Assembly (NCBI GenBank): GCA_029990175.1
Contig: JARKIP010000035.1
Location: 19,271,501 to 19,335,500, forward strand
DNA length: 64,000 nt
Direction of reading: 5' to 3'
From: Petunia secreta
Lineage: Eukaryota > Streptophyta > Magnoliopsida > Solanales > Solanaceae
Under the pieces are notes generated by a model. That model ran no database searches and was not told where the DNA came from. It worked only from the letters and a program-made list of their open reading frames with translations. Below, piece after piece: positions 10,772-20,887 of this stretch. A program made the translations under genes and the position numbers. The first letter of the stretch is position 1, and each line of letters opens with the position of its first letter.

Positions 10772-11300
10772 GCTGCATGACCCTTGAAGAAGAGGACAAC
10801 CAAAGAGAAAACCACTTTCATGCCCGATGTCGAGTAAGGGGGAAGGTGTGTTCGATGATCATTGATTCAGGTAGTTGTGCAAATATGGTGAGCCAAACCT
10901 TGGTTTCACAAATGGGACTAACTACTTTGAAGCATCCCCACCCTTACAAATTACAATGGCTGAAAGAGTGTGGAGAATTGAGAGTTGTCAAACAAGTGTG
11001 AATCAAGTTCAGAATTGGAGAGTATCAAGATGAGATGATATTCGATGTGGTGCCGATGCAAGCTTGTCATTTGCTATTGGGTCGACCATGGCAATATGAC
11101 CGAACAGCTGTTCACAATGGCAGATCCAACACTTACACTGTAAAGCTCGAAAGGAAGAGTTTCAAACTCAAACCCTTGTCTCCAAAACAAGTCACCGAGG
11201 ACTATAAACGGATGAAAGAATTGAAAGAAGCGGCCAAAGCAAAGCTTCCGATGGGAGCAAAATTGGGGCCCGAAGAGGCAAACTCAGCGCCCGAAGTGAA
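10753..11300 (+). pseudogene. Aspartic protease of element A
   Basis: The active-site triplet lies in MIIDSGSCAN (about 10855-10884). The region continues through LKHPHPYKLQW and DVVPMQACHLLLGRPW (about 11044-11092), the usual end of this protease family. A TGA at 10999-11001 splits it, and a frameshift around 10760 separates it from gag. Element B has the same layout at 16900-17420 on minus, and G has a mutated version at 44195-44488. Cleavage of the polyprotein would be its role. Confidence 0.85.
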
Positions 11301-12960
11301 AGGAATCTGTGCAATCATGCAACCTGGTGAGTTACTACGAGGCAACAACAACGATCAGATGATGATTTGCCTCGTGCACAAGGGTATATTTCTTAACTCT
11401 AATGATGATTTTTCTAATGATAACCCTTTGCCTAATGTTGTACAAAGTGTTTTGCAGGACTTTAGAGACATGTTCCCTGAAGAAATGCCAGGTGGATTAC
11501 CTCCGTTGAGAGGAATCGAGCACCAAATTGACTTCGTACCGGGGTCACAAATCCCCAACAAACCTGCATACCGGTGTAATCCCGAAGACACCAAAGAACT
11601 CCAACGGCAGGTTGATGAGTTATTGAACAAGGGCCTTGTTCAAGAGAGCTTGAGTCCTTGCGCCGTTCCTGTTATACTTGTCCCAAAGAAAGATGGAACA
11701 TGGCGAATGTGTGTTGATTGCAGAGCAGTCAACAAAATAACGGTAAAGTATCATCATCTTACCCCTCGATTAGATGACATGCTAGATGAGTTAAGTGGTT
11801 CTTCATGCTTTACGAAGATAGACCTCAGGTCCGGTTACCACCAAATCCGAATGATACCCGGAGACGAGTGGAAAACCGCATTCAAGACCAAATTCGGTCT
11901 CTATGAATGGTTGGTGATGCCTTTTGGCTTATCCAATGCACCGAGCACATTCATGCGACTGATGAACCATGTGCTCAAACCGTTCATAAATAAGTTTGTT
12001 GTCGTTTATTTCGATGACATACTTGTTTATAGTAAATCTGTGGATGAACATGTTCAACACCTAAGGCTAGTGCTTGATAAACTTAGAGAAGAGAAGTTAT
12101 ATGCTAACTTCAAGAAATGTGCCTTTTGTGTCGAGCGTGTAGTCTTTCTTGGATTCGTTGTCAGTGCTAATGGTGTTGAAGTCGACGAGTCAAAAGTCGA
12201 AGCCATCAAAGATTGGCCAACTCCAACCTCGGTATCACAAGTTCGTAGCTTCCATGGCTTAGCTAGCTTTTACCAAAGGTTTGTTCGTGACTTTAGCACC
12301 GTGGCAGCTCCTTTAACCGAGCTGGTGAAGAAAGACCATCCATTTGTGTGGGGAGAGTTCCAAGAGAGGGCTTTCCAAGAGTTGAAACGGAGGCTTTGCT
12401 CTGCCCCGTTGTTGCAACTCCCTCACTTCGGAAAGGCATTCGAAGTCGAGTGTGATGCATCCGGAGTTGGGATCGGAGGAGTGCTGATGCAAGAATCGAA
12501 GCCGATCGCTTACTTTAGCGAAAAGCTTAAGGGTGCAACTTTGAATTACTCTACGTATGACAAAGAGTTGTATGTCCTCGTTCGAGCACTCGCCCATTGG
12601 CAGCATTATTTGTGGCCTTGAGAGTTTGTGATCGAAAGTGATCATGAGTCCTTGAAGCATCTCCGAGGACATGAGAAATTAAACCGAAGACATGCCAAGT
12701 GGGTTGAATTCATTGAGAGCTTTCCCTATGTAATTCATTACAAAAAGGGTAAAGAAAATGTTGTGGCCGATGCGTTATCAAGGAAATTCGCCTTAGCGAC
12801 AACTCTCGCCTCTAGGCTCATGGGATTTGAAAGCATCAAGTCGATGTACGAAGACGATCCCAAGCTGAAATGCGTTCGTGACGCGATCTTTAGTGGCCGA
12901 AGGGTTGAGAAATATCAATGGCATGATGGCTACCTCTTCAAGAATGGGAGGTTTGTGTGC
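11301..12960 (+). pseudogene. Reverse transcriptase and RNase H of element A
   Basis: Frame 1 is open from 11035 to a TGA at 12619-12621 and resumes at 12628. RT motifs in order are LVPKKDGTWRMCVDCRAVN, KIDLRSGYHQIRM, LVMPFGLSNAPSTF, the catalytic Y-F-D-D at 12007-12018, and a VVFLGFVVSANG thumb block. RNase H follows with FEVECDASGVGIGGVLM (catalytic D) and LNYSTYDKELY. After the stop come ESDHESLKHL and a KGKENVVADALSR tail. All key RT residues are kept. One nonsense codon and a frameshift near 12960 disable translation into integrase. The sequence type matches CRM-like chromoviruses, by recall rather than by search. Confidence 0.88.
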
Positions 12961-14252
12961 CAGTGTCATCGTGGAGAAAGCTCTTAGTTCGAGAAGCTCA
13001 CTCCGGTGGACTGATGGGACACTTCGGTGTCGACAAAACTCTTGGTATCTTGACCGAGCAGTTCCATTGGCCCAAAATGCGACGAGATGTGGAAAAGCTT
13101 TGCAACGGTTGCCTCGTTTGCAAGAAAGCTAAAATCGAAGTCCAACCCTCATGGTTTGTATACCCCATTGCCTGTGCCTGATCGACCTTGGGTTGATATA
13201 TCCATGGAATTTGTGCTAGGGTTACCGAGGTCGGGGGGAGGACATGATAGCATCTTCGTTGTGGTTGACCGTTTTTAAAAAATGGCTCACTTTATTCTTT
13301 GAAAAAAGTGTGATGATGCACAGCATGTAGCTACTTTGTTTGTTACTAATGTGTTAAAATTGCATGGTGTACCTCGTACTATTGTGAGTGATCGAGACTC
13401 AAAATTCTTGAGTCATTTTTGGAAATGTTTGTGGGGTGCCCTCGGCACCAAGCTACTATTCTCGACGTCTCACCATCCTCAGACTGATGGACAGACCGAG
13501 GTAGTTAACCGAACCTTGGGATCTTTGCTTCGAGCGATGACCAAAGGTAAGGTTGGAAACTGGGCTGATCGTTCGCCTATGATGGAGTTTACATACAATC
13601 GAACGGAGCATAGAATGATCAATATGACCCCGTTTGAATGTGTGTATGGTTTTAATCCTTTGGTTCCACTTGATTTAACCCCATTGCCTCGAGATTCTGT
13701 TCTTGATTTTGAAGGTACTCGACGAGCAGCTGCTTTGATCGAATTGCATGCAAAGGTGAAGAAGAACCTCGAGGAAGCTTATGCAAAGGTTGCCTTGAAG
13801 AAAAACAAGGGGCGTAAAAAGCTGGAATTGAAGAAGGGAGATTGGGTTTGGGTTCACTTCCGAAAGGAACGCTTCCCAAACGAAAGGAAAGGAAAGTTGG
13901 CTCCTCGAGGGGATGGTCCATTCCAAGTACCTTTAATGTTGCTGACTTAGCTCCTTATGTTGTAGGTCAAACTTCGGAGGACGAAGAAGGCTCGATTTCG
14001 AGGACGAAATCTTCTCAAGAAGGGGAGGATGATGCAGCCCGAACACGTGCTGATCAAGTGTTCGATCCACCGAGGAGACCGATGACACGAAGTCAAGCCA
14101 AGCAGCTGCACGATGTGCACATTCACTTAGCCTGGCCGAAGGAAAGCAATTGCTCCGAAGCTGAGTGGCCGGGCTCAAGAACCGAAGGCATTATCTTCAG
14201 ATTTGAGCCCGAAGGCAAAATGACCGAGGACAATGAGCTCGATGACAAGTGA
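12957..14252 (+). pseudogene. Integrase of element A, tail extending into the 3' LTR
   Basis: The zinc-binding HHCC domain is readable (REAHSGGLMGHFG then CLVCKKAK, about 12991-13131), followed by the catalytic core. The first catalytic position reads SMEFVLGLP (13201-13227), where relatives have M-D-F, so Asp is replaced by Glu. The second Asp (IVSDRDSKF) and the Glu region (TDGQTEVVNRTL) are kept. Frameshifts lie near 13090-13180, and a TAA at 13276-13278 follows VVVDRF. After GDGPFQV about 60-70 bases of the C-terminal domain are missing and the frame changes to frame 3. That frame runs over the LTR edge at 14030 and ends at 14252, giving a PPRRPMTRSQAK motif. A pol end inside the LTR is a known CRM trait. 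Confidence 0.82.
14017..14029 (+). other. Polypurine tract of element A
   Basis: AAGAAGGGGAGGA directly precedes the 3' LTR. The identical tract precedes B's 3' LTR on the minus strand (15417-15429). Confidence 0.88.
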
Positions 14253-14753
14253 GCGTCCCAACACAATGAGTTCGAGCCAGCAACCACGCACCGAAGTCAA
14301 GGCTGCCGAACACACATTTAGCTCAGCCCTGCGTGGCTTGTTTTTATTAGTCACTTATGACTATTTACTACTTTATCCTTAGTATAGCCTATAAATAGTC
14401 CATTTCTATTTCATTGTAATCATCGAGTGTTTAGTATATGAAAAACATAGCAAGTGCTATTGTGAGTCTCCGATGGAGCTGAACCCCGACGTGGGCTTTT
14501 AAAGAACTTGTGTCAACCGGTGTTAGTCGTTTGAACAATTTCTTCTTGATCATTCAATTTGCAAGAAACGGGTCTTTCTTGAGGATTGTTGCATAGTATA
14601 GGAGCGTCTTGATTTCCTTTCAATCGAGCTTTGAGACATGTTCCTCACTGTTCTTTTGAATCGAAGCAAGATTTGTCTTGCTTCTATCTTTACTTTCTTG
14701 TTATTTTCTTCCGCTTTTCGTGTGTAGCATCTCCTTCGGGTTTGCTTGCACCA
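14030..14753 (+). repeat. 3' LTR of element A
   Basis: It is 724 bp, from TGATGCAGCC to GCTTGCACCA. The TSD GTTAC follows at 14754-14758. TATAAATA lies at 14390-14397. Its first 223 bases encode the integrase tail. Confidence 0.92.
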
Positions 14754-15416
14754 GTTACACCCCAGCAGAATGTCAAGAACACCTAGGCTAGGCAACTACC
14801 TCGAGACGACAAAGGAATCGCAAGTAGAATGGTCGGGGCGGGGTCGTTGTCCAACTAGAATCCACTAGAAGCACACAAGTCCCAAACATAGGCTGGTTTT
14901 CATAAACCCAAAGAGATCACTCTTTACAATGTTAATTCATCATTCAAAACAGACTAAAGAATAAAATAAGCTATCTACCTATTTACAGAGGTTTTTAGGT
15001 GCTAAGTAAAATGACTAAATAGCCCACATACTAGGCTTTAGTATAAAAGACCACGTAGGGTCAAAATATTCTTAACACCCTTAAGTTTCTCGCAACTCAG
15101 CGTTTCGGGCGGAGCGCCCAAGCTTAGGCGGATCGCCTCACAAAATGATCAGTGGGTTGGCTTAGGCAGGGCGCCTGGATAGTGGGCGGAGCGCCCCACT
15201 TGTGCAGTGGTTTGGGCGGAGCGCCCCAAGGCTGGGAGGGGCGCCTGACAGCTAGCTTCCTAGGGCGGAGCGCCTGGTTGTTCTGGGCGGGACGCCTCAG
15301 CCTGGTTCTTTCGGAACGGCTTCAAATCACCTCCAACACTCTTGACTTCTAGTCTGTTGCTTCTTCCACGCTTGATACATGCTGGAAAGGTGTCTTGGCT
15401 CGTTTGGGTCTTATCA
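14754..15416 (-). repeat. Element B 3' LTR, proximal piece
   Basis: It begins with the duplicated GTTAC, then matches 20982-21611 almost throughout and ends CTTATCA at 15416, beside the PPT. It holds about eight GGCGGAGCGCC-type motifs between 15105 and 15300. The TATA box seen in the other LTR is mutated here (CTATTTACAG on plus). Confidence 0.9.
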
Positions 15417-16355
15417 TCCTCCCCTTCTTGAGAAGATTTCGTCCTCGAAATCATTGCAACCCTTAATCGTTACTTTTACATAGGTTTCTTCCAAGGTCTC
15501 TTTTTCCTTAACATGAAGCTTAGAACCTACATGCAACGACAAGCAAACACAAGATTTCCTACTTTGAAAGTAGGTTAGTGCAAGAAGTGTGGAAAACACA
15601 CTCTTATGATACAACCAAGCATCAATGTTAAGAACAAATACCAAATCTCCAAGGAGATCAATAAGTGCTTGGTTCAATGAGAATATGCATGCAACACAAT
15701 AAGGAGCAAATAGGTCATGGGGGCATGGAAAATGCAAGATCAAGCTATCAAAATCCCCTTGAACCTTAAGCTCAAGATCAACAAACCGATCCCTCCTCAA
15801 AGTATGATCAACATGTGGAGTGGAGTGAGTCAAATAACCCATCATGCAAGTAACATCAAGTACTCCACTCCCCTTCTTTAAAGCATACTTACTCACACCA
15901 AGGGATTCCCTTTCACCTCCCATTTCATCACCTAAGCAACCCTTTCCAAAAGACAAACTATCAAGAAAGTTATTGATAATGGTCTCTTCTTCATCATAAC
16001 CCAAACAACCAATAGTAGGGTCACTCAAAGAGTCATTTACCTCATTCAAATTCTCACACAAGGGGTTGCCTAAGGGGTCAAACCCTTCACACCATGGAGG
16101 TTCCATTTTACTACTCACCCTAGTCCGATACAAGTCATTACCACTAATGAGGATGCGTTCAAACAATGGATTTGTAAAAACATGCATCTCATCATCATGA
16201 TCAAGCATAGACAAGTTATCAAGACTAGGTTCATTACCCTCACTTGAGGAGTCATCATAGACATCCTTGTCCAATTCATGCAAGTTGGACTCCTCAAGGC
16301 CATTTTCATCCTCACCACAACACATAGACCCACCAAAATAGAAGCATATCAACAA
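15414..16355 (-). pseudogene. Protein X, C-terminal half, element B (unknown function)
   Basis: I know no function for this. The 313-codon frame is the downstream part of the X region that replaces RT and integrase; a one-base shift near 16340 separates it from the upstream part. It is acidic at the N-terminus. The best-kept block lies at about residues 58-130: FTNPLFE, DLYRTRV, MEPPWC, GNPLCEN, and a GYDEEETIINNFLDSL acidic helix. The same block occurs in element G (53791-54147). The remainder is less polar, with hydrophobic stretches (CVACIFSLNQ, LLGDLVFVLN) in place of any RT motif. It ends FEDEIFSRRGG, encoded over the PPT, and its TGA stop is the first three bases of the 3' LTR. No catalytic signature is visible. 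Confidence 0.6.
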
Positions 16356-17730
16356 GGGTATGATGAACTACCTCATCTACCCCTTTATCAAAAATTGGTG
16401 GTGTGTCATAGCAGAGGTCACAATCTTTGTCAACTACCAAGTCTACACTAGTGAGAGATTCATTGAACAATGAGCTCACATCATGATGTGGCTTAGCAAG
16501 GCTCTCAACTAATGTTACACAAGCACACACAAGTTTACTTTTAGACTCTTCAGTAGTGGCATATTCACTAGATGCATCACAAGCTCCAACTAGTATTGAG
16601 TCATCACAAGACAAATAGCTAGTAGGCTCATGAAAAGGTGGAGCAACACTTACATTTATAGTACTTCCTTGATCACTCACAAGGCTTGAAGTGTCATGTG
16701 TAACTCCTTCTTCATGAAGCTCACATTGAGAACTTTTCTCCTCTTGTCTTTCCTTCCAAGCACATGGTTGAGGCTCCAATGGCTTGTCTTCATTTGTACC
16801 TACATGGTCAAGTGTAGTTGGTGGTGACAATCCACTCACATCACTCCTCAATTCCTCTCCTTTTTCCTCTCTTAGATTGCCACCGGTCACTTCCTCACTT
16901 CTCTCTATCTTTTCTCTCTCATTTGAAGTGGAGTGACTCTCACTTTCATCATGCAATGGCAAGACAACAAGATTGTTTGCCTCGGGTTCAAGTACAACGG
17001 GTGACTTTGCCTTAGCCGCTGCCCTTAACTCCCTCATTCGCTTGTAGTGTTCCCTTACTTGCCTTGGAGTCAAAGCTTTAAGCACATACTTCCTTCCATC
17101 ATTCTTGACCGTATATGAATTGGTCCGGCCATCGTGCACCACACATCTATCATGTTGACATGGTCTCCTAAATAATAGATGGCATGCTTGCATTGGGACA
17201 ACATCAAACATGATTTTGTCCTTATACTTTCCCATGCCAAACTCAATCAATGCTTGCTCCACCACCTTCAATTCCCCACACTCACTTAGCCATTGTAATC
17301 GATATGGGTTGGGATGTTTCAAGGTGGGTATCTTCAATTGGGAAATCAAAGTTTGGCTCACTATGTTGGCACAACTTCCAGAGTCAATAATCATCGAGCA
17401 AACTACACCCATGACTCGGCATCTAGCATGAAAGAGGTTTTTCCTTTGATCATTCTCTACCTCCTCTTCCATGAGAATGGTACTCAAACTCCTCCTAACC
17501 ACCAAGAATATTTGAGGATCATCTCCTTCCTCAATACCCTCCTCACAAGCAATCTCCTCATCCTCCTCATTTTCGGGCTCACTTTCTTGCTCATACACCA
17601 AATTGCTTACCACAACCATGGTTCTTTTTGTAGGACAATCTTTAGCAACATGTCCATACCCTTTACATTTATAGCATTGAGTAGCAGTAGAAGTAGAATT
17701 GCTCAAGTGGGTTTTAGAATTACCTCCCAA
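16312..17730 (-). pseudogene. Zinc knuckle, protease and N-terminal half of protein X, element B
   Basis: This 472-codon frame starts with the nucleocapsid knuckle CYKCKGYGHVAKDC (residues 19-32, C-x2-C-x4-H-x4-C). An acidic linker follows, then protease with MIIDSGSCAN (Asp about 116) and VVPMQACHLL. The usual LLGRPWQ reads LLFRRPCQ, which suggests decay or relaxation. After about residue 240 there is no RT: the sequence becomes a serine- and acid-rich region containing SDVSGLSPP, HDTSSLVSDQGS and CYDTPPIFD. These motifs recur in element G. The frame breaks near 16340. The order gag-PR-X in one reading direction suggests a single polyprotein originally. Confidence 0.75.
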
Positions 17731-17748
17731 TGGTGGTGTAGACTTCTA

Positions 17749-18829
17749 CTATGTTCTCTTCAGTTCTTTGCTAGCACTTGCACCACTTGCACTTGAGAAG
17801 TTTGTATTTGGAGTCTTCCATTCCTTTGGTTGGCTCACCGGAGTAGGATTGCTACTCTTGTAATGGTTGGACTTTTCTCCATTAAGCCAGTGCTCGGCTT
17901 CAATAGCAGCTTCCAATAGATCTTGGAGTGAAGGATAAGAATGCAACCTCAATTGAGAAGCTATACCGTAGCTCAATCCATTCTTGAAACGGATCATGGC
18001 TTGCTCTTCATCCTCGGTCTCCATATCCAATGCCATCCGGATCTTCTCAAACTCATCATAGTACTCATGAACCATACTGACACCTTGCTTTAGTTCATAA
18101 AGCTTCTTAAGTTGCTCTTGACGATACCTAGGAGTCACATACTTGGTATTCTTGAGATCCTTCAATTAATTCCAAGTCACATTCACATGCACACCCGTTC
18201 TTCTCCTTTTTCTCTTTGTGGACTCCCACCAAGTAGAAGCATAAGACTTAAAGGATGAAATAGCATAAGTAGCTTTCTTCTCATCGGTCATCTCATTTGT
18301 GTCAAACACCCTCTCCATGAGTAGTACCCTTTAAATATATGCCTCCGGATCACAATTTTCCTTAAAGATTGGAAGATTAAGCTTCACAGTATTGAGATTA
18401 TTAAGATCACGACCTCCATGGTAAGGCTCCGGTTGGCCTCCATAGGGGTCACCATACACACCATAATCTCTCCTAACATTCCCTCCAAAATATCCCATGG
18501 GTGGCCCTCGACCTTGGCCTCTACCCCTATCCATATTTCGACCCCAATTAATTTTCCTTCTAGGTTGATAAGGAGCATCATCCCCATAGGCTTCATCACC
18601 ATACTCGGCCTCCTCCCTTCTTGAGCCTCAACAACTTTCTCAAGAGGTGGAACAAATCTAACGGGTCTTTGAAGTGGAGCATTTCCTTGGGGATTTCCCA
18701 AGTTGTGGGGATTGCCCACGGGTTGGGTATTACCCAACATACACTCTTGAAGAGCTTCAACTTTCTTTTGTTCATATCTCTTGGTTACCTCGGTAAAGTG
18801 TCCTGGAGTCATAGGAGTGCTATGACTTG
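17749..18829 (-). pseudogene. Gag capsid region of element B, 3' part
   Basis: Reading on minus from the solo LTR, the region has a VTKRYEQKK helix and a GNPQ-type repeat like that of A's gag (GNPHNLGNPQG). A basic RGRGQGRG stretch and a capsid block with DPEAYI follow, then a STWWES motif near 18215-18250, then YRQEQLKKLYELKQG and an EYYDEFEKIR helix. In-frame stops lie near 18330, 18170 and 17749-17757, plus a frameshift around 18530. Order and motifs match A's gag domain by domain. Stops rather than deletions dominate the decay. Confidence 0.78.
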
Positions 18830-19523
18830 TGCTGCCGGGCAAATCGATGCTTTCCAACATGTACCAAGATAGGAGAATACAAAGGATGCAAGGACAAGAG
18901 CTTCGGAGATGAGTCAAGCCTACTTAGGCGATGGAGCATCGGTGCTCCACCACACAGGCAGCCAGGCGCTCCGCCTAAGCAGGCGCCCCGCCTGAGATAC
19001 ACTTGGCCCAGGCGTTTCGCCCAAGCTTGGGGCGCTCCACCTAAGCCCCTCCACTGACCAACTTGGCGGGCGCTCCGCCCCAATTGCTGTGATGCGGGAT
19101 TTTAAGTGTGTTATGTCTATTTTGACCCTACGTAGTCTTTTAAGCTTAAAGCCTAAGTGTGGGCATTCTAGACCTTTTACTTTATGCCTAAAAACCTCTA
19201 TAAATAGCTAGATAGCTTATTTCATTCCTTAGTCTATTTTGAATGATGAATTAACATTGTAAAGAGGGATCTCTTTGGGTTTATGGAAAACCAACCTTTG
19301 TTTTGGATTTGTGTGCTTCTATTAGATTCTAGTTGGACAGCGACCCCGCCCCGACCATTCTACTTGCGAGTCCTAGTTGGCTCGAGGGTAGTTGCCTAGC
19401 GTAGGTGTTCTTCACATTCTCTCGGGGTGTAACGGAAGGAGTTCTCTGTTGCTACTTGAGATTATTGATCGAGTTGCGTCTCGTTCTTTATCTTGTTTAC
19501 TTTTCCGCGTTTTCCCTACATCA
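18830..19523 (+). repeat. Solo LTR inserted in element B gag
   Basis: It has TG..CA ends (TGCTGCCGGG to CCCTACATCA) and a perfect 5-bp TSD ACTTG at 18825-18829 and 19524-19528. It is 694 bp and related to B's LTR in opposite orientation: TATAAATAG at 19199-19207, GGCGCTCCGCC motifs at 18960-19080, and a shared 19230-19510 segment. Removing it joins the two gag pieces without a gap. Confidence 0.85.
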
Positions 19524-19696
19524 ACTTGTGCCTTCTCCGGACTCAATTTGGACACTCGGGGTCCTCCTCTCAATGGCCTCAACTTGGAGACTTGTGGTCA
19601 CCTTCTCAAGATTTTCAATCTTTTGGCCCATGATATCCATCTTGGAAAGAAGATTAGCCAAGCATCCTTGATAAAATCTTGACTTTCGTTAGCCAT
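19524..19696 (-). pseudogene. Gag N-terminus of element B
   Basis: The ATG is at 19696, five bases after a GTAG splice-acceptor-like site. It encodes MANESQDFIKDA, then a one-base shift, then a leucine-heptad stretch (KMDIMGQKIENLEK) that looks like a short coiled coil. It runs to the ACTTG target duplication at 19528 and continues on the far side of the solo LTR at 18829. The frame across the removed LTR is preserved. Confidence 0.72.
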
Positions 19697-20868
19697 TGTA
19701 CCTACAAGAAGAGCAAATGTTAGTGAAAACACCTCACACACACCCTCACGTGTATAGTACTCGGGTCACTCGTTTAGTGGTGGTGGATATTTCACTCGGA
19801 CTTGAGTCCTAAAAGCTTCAAGTAGTTGGGCAACAATCCTCAACTTAATCAATCAACTCACAAGTCAAGTGTACTCCGGGGAGAGTGGAGTTAACGTGAC
19901 TCGATGTACGATAAACAATTTAAAGTAAGGATTTGAGTCAAAGGATTCTACGGATCTTCTTGGAGTTCTACTCTCCAACTAAGGCACGAGTTACCTAAAA
20001 GCAATAAAGGATTAGTGCTAATTAAGAAGGAAAGTTACTTAGATAAGCACTAATTAGAAGTTAACCAACAAAGAAATAGGAAAACCTAGGAAAAGCTACC
20101 AATTCAACACCTTCAGGACCTGGGCGGAGCGCCCTCAGTGAGGCGGAGCGTCTGCCCAAACAATTGGGGGGGGGGGGGGCACCCAAGGTGGGGCGGACCG
20201 CTTACTGGGTGAACCCCTTGCTTCTCCTACTCCGATTTCTTCAATTCCAAGCCAATTTTGGGTCCGACTTCAACGTTTTTTGCACAAATTCAAGGTACCC
20301 AAAGTTGAATATTGATATAACCTTCAAACCCCAATAGATTTCACACGTAAACAACCAACAAACAAGGCACAATCATGATTCAAATTTTCAAGTTGGGGGT
20401 TTTCAACAAGGGTTTCAAAGGTTCAAGGTGGGTTTCGATTCTTCAAAATTGATGTTACCGAACTCCGAATCACACGATTCTTATTTCAATTTGTTCATTT
20501 TGCAATGAAGAACAAACCCCGGTAATCAATTCCACAACCCCATAATCAAACAATCTCAAAATCAATCAAATTCATCAAGAATAAGGGTTTTGGGTGGGTT
20601 TAACAATTTGGGGTTTCTAATTTTCAAAACAATCCAATCCAAAAGATTGTGTTACCCAAACGTCGGGTTTTCAACAAGGATTAAGAATCTATAACACCCA
20701 TAACACGAATCGAACACACCAAAAAGTTACACCAAGTTTTGTAATTTTTTCACTTTTCTATTTTTTTGTGTTTTTCTTCTTTCCAATAACTTCAACAACA
20801 AGAAAACTAAAAGAAGATACTAGGCACGAAGAATCAAGGGTCGGGGGTTTGTAGAAACAAAATCCGAG
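19697..20868 (-). other. Element B 5' leader with a predicted splice acceptor
   Basis: This 1.17-kb non-coding leader has CTAAC (minus) at 19719-19723 and the acceptor TTGTAG ending at 19702. It contains GGCGGAGCGCC-type motifs at 20113-20210 and a 14-base G run at 20166-20179. No ORF with family features is present. Confidence 0.6.
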
Positions 20869-20884
20869 CCTTGCTCTGATACCA
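20869..20884 (-). other. Primer-binding site of element B (tRNA-iMet)
   Basis: The minus strand reads TGGTATCAGAGCAAGG, three bases from the LTR and identical to A's. Confidence 0.92.
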
Positions 20885-20887
20885 AAC

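Larger units (their letters stand above)
7371..14753 (+). mobile_element. Element A: CRM-like chromovirus, full-length but decayed
   Basis: It is a complete 7383-bp element with LTRs at 7371-8095 and 14030-14753 and TSD GTTAC at 7366-7370 and 14754-14758. It has an iMet primer-binding site, gag, zinc knuckle, protease, RT, RNase H, integrase and a polypurine tract. A pol frame that continues into the 3' LTR and the RT sequence type fit the CRM lineage. I count about 25 substitutions between the LTRs by eye (about 3.5%), so it is relatively young. Several stops, frameshifts and an integrase deletion inactivate it. It sits inside B's 3' LTR. Confidence 0.9.
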
